Under the pieces are notes generated by a model. It did not search any database. It was not told where the DNA came from and worked only from the letters and a program-made list of their open reading frames with translations. Shown here piece after piece: positions 6,357 through 13,295 of a DNA stretch of 34,691 nucleotides. The number at the start of each line of letters is the position of its first letter. The first letter of the stretch is position 1. Position numbers and translations under genes: made by a program. The DNA comes from an uncultured Lachnospiraceae bacterium (GTDB lineage: Bacteria > Bacillota > Clostridia > Lachnospirales > Lachnospiraceae), in the NCBI GenBank assembly GCA_910583965.1, contig CAJUAE010000029.1:1-34691 (forward strand). Direction: 5' to 3'.

Positions 6357-8135
6357 TTACTTTATTTCATTTGCCATGGTATAAAAATGATAATAAATTC
6401 CGCCAAGTGCCATAAGTGTATCGTGATTGCCCTCCTCAACAATTCCCTCGTCTGTCAGAACCAATATTCTGTCAGAATTTCTAATGCTTGAAAGCCGATG
6501 TGCAATTGTGAGGGTGGTGCGTCCTTTTGCCAATTCATTCAAAGACTTTGCGACCGCATACTCACTCTCATTGTCAAGCGCTGAAGTCGCCTCATCCAAA
6601 ATCAAGATTGGCGGATTCTTCAAAAAGACCCGCGCAATGCTGATGCGCTGCTTCTGTCCACCCGAAAGTTTCACGCCACGTTCACCGACATATGTATCAT
6701 ACTTATCTTTTAAATTCTGTATAAACTCGTCTGCCCCAGCGCGCCTTGCAGCCTCCATAACTTCCTCACGTGTCGCGCCTGGTCTACCGTATGCAATATT
6801 ATCATACACTGTGCCAGAAAAAAGATAGACTTCCTGCTGAACAACACCAATACTCTGCCGCAAACTCTTTAGTGTCAATTTCCTAACATTTTTCCCATCC
6901 AGCGTAATTTCTCCACAGGACACATCATAAAAACGTGGAATTAAATTGCATAGCGTCGTCTTCCCACCACCGGAAGGACCCACAATCGCAAGTTTCTCTC
7001 CCGCATGAATCTGAAGATTTAAATTTGCAAAAACCTTATTGTGATCATCTGGATACTCAAAGCTTACATTGCGAAACACAATGTCACCTTTGGGATTTAC
7101 AATATCCTGCGCGTCTGGCTCGTCAAAAATTTCAATGTCTGCGTCCATAATCTGCAAAAAACGCTCAATACCTGTAATACCACGTTGAAATTGTTCTGCA
7201 AACTCAATAATTCTGCGAATTGTCGCAATTAGCGTAGACACATACATCACATACGCAACCATATCCCCTGGCAGAATCTTACCATCCATCAGAAAAAAAC
7301 CGCCACCAATAATAATTGTTAAATACATCAACCCATCAAATACTCTTGTGGAAGTGCTAAACAATCCCATCAACATATATGCATGCTGTTTTACCTTCAA
7401 AAATTGTTGATTTCCTTCCTCAAATTTCTCCGATTCAAGTGCCTCATTTGTAAATGCCTTAACTACTTTCTGTCCTAATAAACTATCCTCAATCTTTGCG
7501 TTTAGCTCGCCAATCTGATGCCGCTGTTCACTAAAGGTTCTGCGCATCTTTTTGTTGATAATGCGACACACCACAGTCATAACTGGCACAAACACAAAAA
7601 TCATTAACGTAAGTGGCAAATTAACCTGTGCCAAAATTAAAAAGGAAATCACAATCTTAATCGCTGCGATAAAAAATTCCTCTGGACAGTGATGTGCAAA
7701 TTCTGTCACCTCAAACAAGTCATTTGTAATGCGTCCCATAATTTGACCAACTTTTGTGTTGTTAAAATAAGTATTTGACAACAACTGTAAGTGCGCATAG
7801 GCATCACGGCGCATATCAGTCTCAATTTTTGCCCCCATCACGTGACCAGTGTCTGCCATATAATAATTTGCCAACGCATCAATAATTCGCAGCACAAAAT
7901 ATACTAGTGCAAGCCCAACAACCATGCGCGCGGTCAGAAGTGTTACGTCCTCGAGCGCTGTATTGGTAATCTGTCGAATAATTAATGGCAGCACAATCTC
8001 ACACACAGTTGTCAGCGCTGCACAAAATAAATCTGCGCACAATGTTTTGTGATATGGTTTAAAATATGGCAAAAATCGCTTAATTAACACCCCCGTTGAA
8101 TATTCTTTGTACTCATTTTTTTCCTTTTGTTGCAT
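6357..8135 (-). CDS. ABC exporter, fused permease-ATPase
   Basis: A 592-residue half-transporter of the MsbA/BmrA/MDR type that would dimerise in the cytoplasmic membrane and export a hydrophobic drug, lipid or peptide. The first roughly 320 residues hold the six-helix type IV membrane domain. The nucleotide-binding domain shows Walker A GPSGGGKTT near residue 385, the Q-loop QQEVYLFSG, the signature LSGGQKQRISIARVFL near 489, Walker B ILILDEATSALD near 510, and the H-loop IAHRLSSIR. All ATPase motifs are intact. The ATG is preceded by AAAGGAG. The 221 bases upstream to the promoter are strongly structured, hinting at leader control. The CPBP gene follows in the same unit. The substrate is unknown. 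Confidence 0.9.
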   Translation of the reverse strand: MQQKEKNEYKEYSTGVLIKRFLPYFKPYHKTLCADLFCAALTTVCEIVLPLIIRQITNTALEDVTLLTARMVVGLALVYFVLRIIDALANYYMADTGHVMGAKIETDMRRDAYAHLQLLSNTYFNNTKVGQIMGRITNDLFEVTEFAHHCPEEFFIAAIKIVISFLILAQVNLPLTLMIFVFVPVMTVVCRIINKKMRRTFSEQRHQIGELNAKIEDSLLGQKVVKAFTNEALESEKFEEGNQQFLKVKQHAYMLMGLFSTSTRVFDGLMYLTIIIGGGFFLMDGKILPGDMVAYVMYVSTLIATIRRIIEFAEQFQRGITGIERFLQIMDADIEIFDEPDAQDIVNPKGDIVFRNVSFEYPDDHNKVFANLNLQIHAGEKLAIVGPSGGGKTTLCNLIPRFYDVSCGEITLDGKNVRKLTLKSLRQSIGVVQQEVYLFSGTVYDNIAYGRPGATREEVMEAARRAGADEFIQNLKDKYDTYVGERGVKLSGGQKQRISIARVFLKNPPILILDEATSALDNESEYAVAKSLNELAKGRTTLTIAHRLSSIRNSDRILVLTDEGIVEEGNHDTLMALGGIYYHFYTMANEIK

Positions 8136-8185
8136 TTATATTCTCCTTTGCATCCAATAATCAAGCGTCTATAAACAATCAAATA

Positions 8186-8347
8186 GAGGAGATTTGCCTC
8201 TTTCTACTCGCTATGCCGCCCATACACCATATAATAACATATTTCCTTCGTATAAGTCTGTGCAATCGAGTAGGGAAGGTTTACCTTCCCCCTACTCGCG
8301 CGCCGGGCACCCGTCAGCTTCTGCTGACAAATTTCACTTGGGTGCCC
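8186..8347 (-). promoter_or_regulatory. Structured leader of the ABC exporter gene
   Basis: Read toward the exporter, the leader has a nested stem GGGCACCC/GGGTGCCC (8305-8347) enclosing GTCAGC/GCTGAC, then a long stem CGAGTAGGGAAGG with CCTTCCCCCTACTCG (8267-8298), then AGAGG/CCTCT (8186-8202). A third CTACTCG at 8204-8210 can pair with the same CGAGTAG (8267-8273), so two pairings exclude each other. No known riboswitch class is recognised. Confidence 0.45.
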
Positions 8348-8355
8348 GTGTGTAT

Positions 8356-8398
8356 AAAAAATCTCGTTCTTTTATTATAACAGAAAAAAGAACGAGAT
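8356..8398 (-). promoter_or_regulatory. Combined terminator and extended -10 promoter
   Basis: A perfect 13-bp inverted repeat, ATCTCGTTCTTTT (8361-8373) with AAAAGAACGAGAT (8386-8398), is followed on the minus strand by six T residues (8361-8356), giving an intrinsic terminator for leftward read-through. Its loop holds ATTATA (8374-8379), on the minus strand TGTTATAAT, an extended -10. The exporter transcript may therefore start inside the hairpin. Confidence 0.5.
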
Positions 8399-8431
8399 GA
8401 AACCAATTCTATTCTAATGATACTAATTCTT

Positions 8432-8597
8432 GTAACAGTTCGTTACTTTTCACACCGCACCATGCACTTGCTGCATGGCGTCGGAGCATGCGCCAAAATG
8501 CGTGCTTTTTAGCATTTTGTGCGCATCAGTTGTTGCAATTCACACCGAAATAGTAGTAAATGTATGTGAAATCTGCCGTAAGTGTGAATTGTAACAA
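8432..8597. other. Hairpin-dense non-coding region
   Basis: This stretch between the exporter promoter and the SH3b gene has no ORF but four hairpins in 166 bases. They are GTAAC/GTTAC (8432-8446), CCATGCA/TGCATGG (8460-8478), a 14-bp stem with one bulge built on ATGCGC-CAAAATGC (8488-8526), and a 16-bp stem from TTGTTGCAATTCACAC (8530-8545) to GTGTGAATTGTAACAA (8582-8597). The last has a G-U pair only if read from the plus strand. It could be a structured RNA or a compound repeat. Confidence 0.45.
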
Positions 8598-8609
8598 CAG
8601 TTCAGCCCT
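8589..8609 (+). repeat. Direct repeat, left copy, flanking the SH3b gene
   Basis: GTAACAACAGTTCAGCCCT, preceded by TT, occurs here and in identical form and orientation at 9725-9745, bracketing the SH3b gene. I recall related CAGTTCAGCCC sequences as frequent in Lachnospiraceae intergenic regions. Confidence 0.6.
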
Positions 8610-8686
8610 TGGCTTCCTGTTACAGATATCAAGCCATGCAAAACCACTTCTTGACGACTTGATACATCTCTACTACACTCTTTTAT

Positions 8687-8711
8687 GGACTTTGCAGTAA
8701 ATGCAAAGTCC
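8687..8711 (-). terminator. Hairpin at the end of the SH3b gene
   Basis: GGACTTTGC (8687-8695) pairs perfectly with GCAAAGTCC (8703-8711) around a seven-base loop. Its last base is also the first base of the stop triplet on the minus strand. No long T-tract follows. Confidence 0.5.
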
Positions 8712-9628
8712 TAGAGCGTTATAAGTTCCTTCTTTACAAATCCAATCAAATCCTCGCCATTACCGCGATTTTTCACTGAAACACCAATCTTATAAAAACC
8801 ATTTTCCTCTGCAAGAATTTTAACTTTTATATCTTTGTTTATTGCAAAAATAACCGTCGCATCTGCATCTGCTGCATTTCGCACTCTTACTTTATTGGTA
8901 TTAATAATTCCTGTTTTATATTCTGATTCGTCACTTTGCGTTGCAATCTCTTTATCAGATTCTATTTTCATGCACCTTGCATTGGAGACAAACTGAAATC
9001 CACTATCTATTTTTCTCAAAGTAACAATCCATTTACTATTGTCAGACTCCTTCTTATACTCTAGCGAAACAGTCCTATCAGGCCACCAATTACCAGATGT
9101 AATTACACACCAATCAAAATTCGTGTCTCCTTTTACAAGATAAAAGCTATCATATTGCTCTAAATAATAAAAGTTTTCCAAACCTTTCTTTTGTGTACTC
9201 TCCAACGTAACCCCTAATTTTTCTTGAAGGAATGTATCCATCTCAGCCACTGTTATTTTCACAATATCCAGATAGGGCGCTTGGCTGTCTAATGTTGTTA
9301 GCAAAGCAATCTCATCCTCTGTTATATTCTCTGTTTCTCCACTTATTCCATTATAAAATGTCTGAAATAAATCAATTTCTTCTGGTTTCGCGTACTCACT
9401 GGTCAACAGCATATTGTTCCTATTATCTGTCGTAATATTAAAGAATCCCTCATGAAACATCTGAATCTCTTCTTCAGAAAGTGGAATAGGGTATAATTCT
9501 TGTCTAATATCCTTAGCATAAACCTTTTGTAAGAGACAAATATTTATAAGAATCGTTAATATCAAACCCAGTGCAACCCATCTACTCTGTTTTTTCAAAA
9601 TAGCTTTCGCTTTACAATATCGTTCCAT
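8711..9628 (-). CDS. Membrane-anchored protein with SH3b domain
   Basis: A 305-residue protein with a basic N-terminus and one membrane segment or signal (SRWVALGLILTILINICLL, about residues 16-34), followed by an exported region. The last 65 residues form a bacterial SH3 (SH3b) domain: INTNKVRVRNAADADATVIF and AEENGFYKIGV, ending in a FVKKELITL strand. SH3b domains commonly bind cell-wall peptides or sit on envelope proteins. The central 200 residues are not recognised. The start is the ATG at 9628 with GGTGGT upstream; the ORF extends to 9652 without a better site. It is flanked by identical direct repeats and divergent from the next gene. Confidence 0.7.
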   Translation of the reverse strand: MERYCKAKAILKKQSRWVALGLILTILINICLLQKVYAKDIRQELYPIPLSEEEIQMFHEGFFNITTDNRNNMLLTSEYAKPEEIDLFQTFYNGISGETENITEDEIALLTTLDSQAPYLDIVKITVAEMDTFLQEKLGVTLESTQKKGLENFYYLEQYDSFYLVKGDTNFDWCVITSGNWWPDRTVSLEYKKESDNSKWIVTLRKIDSGFQFVSNARCMKIESDKEIATQSDESEYKTGIINTNKVRVRNAADADATVIFAINKDIKVKILAEENGFYKIGVSVKNRGNGEDLIGFVKKELITL

Positions 9629-9667
9629 AATACCACCAACCTTTATAAACATTTTATTTCTATAGTT

Positions 9668-9696
9668 AATGTATCATAGAAAATTGGGAAAGACAA
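9668..9696 (-). promoter_or_regulatory. Promoter of the SH3b gene
   Basis: On the minus strand TTGTCT (9696-9691), a 17-base spacer and TACATT (9673-9668) with a TG one base upstream of the -10 form a plausible sigma-A promoter 40 bases before the start codon. Confidence 0.5.
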
Positions 9697-9724
9697 TATA
9701 GCGAATAGGTTTTTATTTACTATT

Positions 9725-9759
9725 TTGTAACAACAGTTCAGCCCTGTACAATTGTTACA
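9725..9759 (+). repeat. Direct repeat, right copy, with hairpin
   Basis: The second copy of TTGTAACAACAGTTCAGCCC occupies 9725-9745. Here TGTAACAA (9726-9733) also pairs with TTGTTACA (9752-9759), giving an 8-bp hairpin between the two divergent promoters. Confidence 0.55.
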
Positions 9760-9778
9760 TGCAAAAAACGAACAACAA

Positions 9779-9807
9779 TTGCAAGAACAACTATAATATG
9801 ATACTAT
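9779..9807 (+). promoter_or_regulatory. Promoter of the beta-propeller-like gene
   Basis: TTGCAA (9779-9784), 17 bases, TACTAT (9802-9807), 60 bases before the ATG at 9868. A TATAAT at 9792-9797 lacks a correctly spaced -35. Confidence 0.4.
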
Positions 9808-9867
9808 AGTTTCCAGACAATGACAGCAAAATTGTAATCCACTGTTTTCTATACGAAGGAGTTCTAA

Positions 9868-10794
9868 ATGAATTGTTTAAAAAAAATACTATTTTTTTGT
9901 ATGACTTTTATCATTAGCAACATATTTTCTATCTGCACTTACGCAGCTGAAAATGGTTATTCTTATCTGCTTATGCCAACGCAAATTACTAAAATAAACA
10001 ATTTATATTTTATTGTAGACTGTAACCATAATCAAGTTATCTATACAGATAATTTAAATACTGATTTAATGCACTGGAAAGTGATGACTCGAGATGTTAA
10101 AAAGCCTCATGCTATCGCTAGTGATGGGGATATTTATATGATTACAGACACTGATCAGAATCGAATTCTTACCTTTGAAAAAGGATATGATTGTTTTCGA
10201 CCTCTCCAAACCTTTGAGCAAATTGGCAAACGTCCTCACTTTGTAGATTATGATTACTCCAACAATTTATTTTATGTGTGGAGTTCTATGACTGGTGAAA
10301 TGTATCTTTACAAAAGAATACCGGAAACAAAACTTATTACTTTACAGGAAATTAAAACAATTCCTGAACTTACGAATTGTTATGTACGTTCTTTTACTAT
10401 ATTAGAAGATGTTATTCTTTTTCCTGCTGTCGAGCGAAGCAGTATTCTAATGGTTGACAAAAATTCTTTTGCAGTGATAAATGAATATCCTGTTCCTAAC
10501 CACATGGCAGGTATGGTACAAATAAGCATTGTAGATAATAATTTTCTAGTTACTGTTTCTACAGATTTGCAATACAATCTGCAATATTCTACCGTTGTTC
10601 GTGCGCAGCATTTGGAAGATTTTGCCCTTGGAAATTATGAAGATTTATACAATTTATTTGGAAATAATGGTACGCCTTATTATATCTCTTATTTCGATGG
10701 TTCCTATTATATGATTCATGAAAATGCTGCACCAAATATATATCGATTTCATGCAAAAAACGGATCGTTTTATGATATAAAAGGTTTGTATTAA
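9868..10794 (+). CDS. Secreted beta-propeller-like protein
   Basis: A 308-residue exported protein. The signal peptide is clear: basic MNCLKK, hydrophobic ILFFCMTFIISNIFSICT, then YAAENG as a likely cleavage site. The mature part is made of repeated short strands with aromatic and aspartate turns (for example INNLYFIVDCNHNQVIYTDN, ASDGDIYMITDTDQNRILTF, YSNNLFYVWSSMTGEMYLY), the look of an NHL or six-bladed propeller. No catalytic motif is seen. The start has GAAGGAG six bases upstream. It is the only plus-strand gene in this part and converges on the secretion cluster across a shared terminator. Its ligand is unknown. Confidence 0.65.
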   Translation: MNCLKKILFFCMTFIISNIFSICTYAAENGYSYLLMPTQITKINNLYFIVDCNHNQVIYTDNLNTDLMHWKVMTRDVKKPHAIASDGDIYMITDTDQNRILTFEKGYDCFRPLQTFEQIGKRPHFVDYDYSNNLFYVWSSMTGEMYLYKRIPETKLITLQEIKTIPELTNCYVRSFTILEDVILFPAVERSSILMVDKNSFAVINEYPVPNHMAGMVQISIVDNNFLVTVSTDLQYNLQYSTVVRAQHLEDFALGNYEDLYNLFGNNGTPYYISYFDGSYYMIHENAAPNIYRFHAKNGSFYDIKGLY

Positions 10795-10872
10795 AATTGA
10801 GTAAAGAAGATTACTGTCGCTTCGGGCGCGGACTGTCTTAATTATATATTTTGTCTCTGCATTTGTGTACAC

Positions 10873-10924
10873 AAAAAACCAGACTTAATATTGTATCTCT
10901 CAACATTTATTAAATCTGGTTTTT
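10873..10924. terminator. Bidirectional terminator
   Basis: AAAAAACCAGACTTAATA (10873-10890) pairs with TATTAAATCTGGTTTTT (10908-10924) with one mismatch. The A-rich left arm and T-rich right arm give T-tracts on both strands. It separates the converging propeller gene and the long leftward secretion cluster, and so marks the 3' end of the cluster. Confidence 0.85.
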
Positions 10925-10937
10925 CAATCCAATCAAT

Positions 10938-12020
10938 TTACTTTTTGGGAACAATATGAATAATCCCAATGTTTCCACGAAATGCAGGTGCAAAAATATG
11001 TTGTGGAACCTGTTGTGTCAACATTCCGTCCCATGATTCATGCAAATGTCCGGCAAGAACCTGTTCAACCATTGTATCTTCACTATATATCATGTCTAGA
11101 TACTGTTTTGTTATATTATTTGGTTTATACTGCTCACTTGCATCGCTCCAATAATAGATTTTATTACGCACTTGCATAGAACACTCTGCAAGTGTTTGGT
11201 CTATTTTTGACTCATATGGTACATGTGTAACCATAATAACAGGTCGTCCTCTAGAGTATACATCAGCGACCATATTTAGATAATAATCAGGCATATCCTT
11301 TGTAGAATTATCTATTCCCAATACCATAAAAGTATCTCGATCCCAGAATTTATAAGCAATCTCATCTCCGTCTATCGTTTGGTGAAGTTTTCTTGCCTCA
11401 TCTTCTGTAAAAAACACTCCTCCATAATAGGTTCCATAATCATGATCTGCTCGAACATAAATATATGGTATCTGTAAATTATCCAACCCTTCCTTTATCA
11501 TGGTGACATTTGAATTGCTACAATAATCCATTATATCCCCGCCAAAAATAACACCATCAAACTGCATATAATTTAGATATTTAATAATTTCTGGCCAAAG
11601 TTCTTCTGCATGAACGCCTTCCTGTGTTACAGATAACTCCTCATAACGCCGTTGAATTGCATCAAGATATTCTATATGTACATCTCCCAACAATTCTCCT
11701 GCCTCATGATCACTTATTAAATGTAAGTCACTCACCCATGCAAACTTATATTCTTGTTCAACACCTTCAATGGGAATGGTCACATCTTCTGTCACAAATG
11801 TATAATCTGGTTTTGGATAAACAACTTGTGGTGTATCGGATTCCTGTTCTATATCCGCCTCTGTAGTGCTTTCACTTTGAGACATTTCCTCAGATTCCTC
11901 TGATACAACTTCCTTATTTGAATCGTTTGTTCCTTTCTGCCAAAATAGCAACAATCCAAGTAACACAAGTATTAAAATAGCAAGTATAAAAATTGTTATC
12001 TTTCTATCTTTTCGACTCAT
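10938..12020 (-). CDS. Membrane-anchored metallophosphoesterase
   Basis: A 360-residue protein with an N-terminal membrane segment (residues 9-27), a Ser/Glu-rich linker and an extracytoplasmic calcineurin-like phosphoesterase domain. The metal-binding motifs are all present: SDLHL (D98, H100), GGDIMD (D162), RADHDYG in place of the usual GNHD (H193, D194), THVPYE (H266) and GHLHES (H325, H327). Such enzymes hydrolyse phosphomono- or diesters, often of envelope polymers or nucleotides. It is the last gene of the cluster, and its ATG overlaps the stop of the preceding gene by four bases, so the two are translationally coupled. The change from GNHD to RADHD is mild because the metal-binding histidine is kept. 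Confidence 0.85.
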   Translation of the reverse strand: MSRKDRKITIFILAILILVLLGLLLFWQKGTNDSNKEVVSEESEEMSQSESTTEADIEQESDTPQVVYPKPDYTFVTEDVTIPIEGVEQEYKFAWVSDLHLISDHEAGELLGDVHIEYLDAIQRRYEELSVTQEGVHAEELWPEIIKYLNYMQFDGVIFGGDIMDYCSNSNVTMIKEGLDNLQIPYIYVRADHDYGTYYGGVFFTEDEARKLHQTIDGDEIAYKFWDRDTFMVLGIDNSTKDMPDYYLNMVADVYSRGRPVIMVTHVPYESKIDQTLAECSMQVRNKIYYWSDASEQYKPNNITKQYLDMIYSEDTMVEQVLAGHLHESWDGMLTQQVPQHIFAPAFRGNIGIIHIVPKK

Positions 12021-13279
12021 TCCGTCTCCTTACGCAATTCTGTTCTTGGAAAATTCATCTCAATCAAAGTATTGCCAAAACTTTGTTGTGTTAGATAAAT
12101 ATTGTGAAGGCCACACCACCCATCTTTTGGGTCGTCTAATTTTGCATTATTAATATCAATAATCTGGCGTACTCCTGGCTCTCCTTTTAGTGTAAGATTC
12201 TGAATTTGGTCATTCTTAGTTTCCGTCTTTCTAATATAGTGAATACCCTCCTCAAAATCTGGCCAATCTTCTAATAATGATTCACGATTTCTTTTTATTC
12301 GTAGATTTTTTCGTGCCTCACTATCACAATATTGTATCAATTCTCCATCTAAGGCAGTATAATATCCTTCTGCCTTTAAATGTTCTTTTACTTCTGGATT
12401 ATTTAACTGGTCCAAGCTAAACCATGTATTCATATTGTCACTTTTATAGGAGTGTTTTGTTTCATATGCGACTGTACTCACCTTAACATTCTGAAATGTC
12501 AAATAAATAGGATTTAAACTGCCTGTAGACTGTACTGATATCACATATGGGCACCAGTAATTTCTAAGCTCACAATCTTTCATTGTAAAATATGCTTCTC
12601 CATTTGCGTCTGGACTTTGTGTATTATGGAGAAATACGCATCCACCCCCGTTGGAGAAAAATTGACAGTCTGAAAATGTAATTGTATTCCAGCCTCTGCA
12701 TCCTATCCCTACACACTGATTACTATCAGAAATAATTCGACACCCTTCAATCAATAGTTCCTTGCCATATGAATAGTCTTGGTCAATATGGATTGCATAT
12801 CCCGGAAACTTACTTTGCCAATTATAGACAGATGCCGAATCTGTACTATCATAATCTCTCTCAATATAAGGAACAATATTCTCTTTTGTTGGATTTGATC
12901 CACAGATAGTCATATTGTATATTGTACCAGCACCAACTGTTAACGGAATATGATGGTAATCTGTTGTATCAGATATCAATATACAATCATCTCTACTTGC
13001 ACCAATGAGATTTACTGTCTTATTAATAATTTCTACATGTTCCTCATAAACACCTGGGTAAATCAGTAATGTTGCTCCCGACTCTACTTGTTGTACAGCT
13101 TCTTGTATGCTGGTAAAATCTCCTGAACCATCTAATATTACTTCATAGATAGGTCCACCTTGTGCCACTGTTTCCAGATACTGCAATAATCCATTATTCT
13201 CCTTGGCATTTGCTATGATTCCCATCTGAAGTAAACAGATAACCAGCATTATAAAACACACTTTTTTATACTTTATCAT
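12017..13279 (-). CDS. Secreted pectinesterase-like right-handed beta-helix protein
   Basis: A 420-residue exported protein with a signal peptide (hydrophobic CFIMLVICLLQMGIIANA, cleavage near ANAKE). It opens with the pectin methylesterase-type first coil: VILDGSGDFTSIQEAV, then ATLLIYPGVYEEHVEI and VNLIGAS, and continues with beta-helix coils that include GCRGWNTITFSDCQFFSNGG. I do not see the catalytic GxxDFIFG-type motif of true pectinesterases, so it may be a binding or structural member of the fold. The gene lies 16 bases behind the zinc-ribbon TxxL protein gene with an AGGAG site, and overlaps the phosphoesterase start. The context suggests an envelope or glycan role linked to the secretion cluster. 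Confidence 0.75.
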   Translation of the reverse strand: MIKYKKVCFIMLVICLLQMGIIANAKENNGLLQYLETVAQGGPIYEVILDGSGDFTSIQEAVQQVESGATLLIYPGVYEEHVEIINKTVNLIGASRDDCILISDTTDYHHIPLTVGAGTIYNMTICGSNPTKENIVPYIERDYDSTDSASVYNWQSKFPGYAIHIDQDYSYGKELLIEGCRIISDSNQCVGIGCRGWNTITFSDCQFFSNGGGCVFLHNTQSPDANGEAYFTMKDCELRNYWCPYVISVQSTGSLNPIYLTFQNVKVSTVAYETKHSYKSDNMNTWFSLDQLNNPEVKEHLKAEGYYTALDGELIQYCDSEARKNLRIKRNRESLLEDWPDFEEGIHYIRKTETKNDQIQNLTLKGEPGVRQIIDINNAKLDDPKDGWCGLHNIYLTQQSFGNTLIEMNFPRTELRKETE

Positions 13280-13295
13280 AAGTATATTCTCCTAA

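Noticed and set aside
8096..8400. Small plus-strand ORFs in the exporter leader
   Set aside because: No ribosome binding sites, and their sequence is dictated by the inverted repeats.
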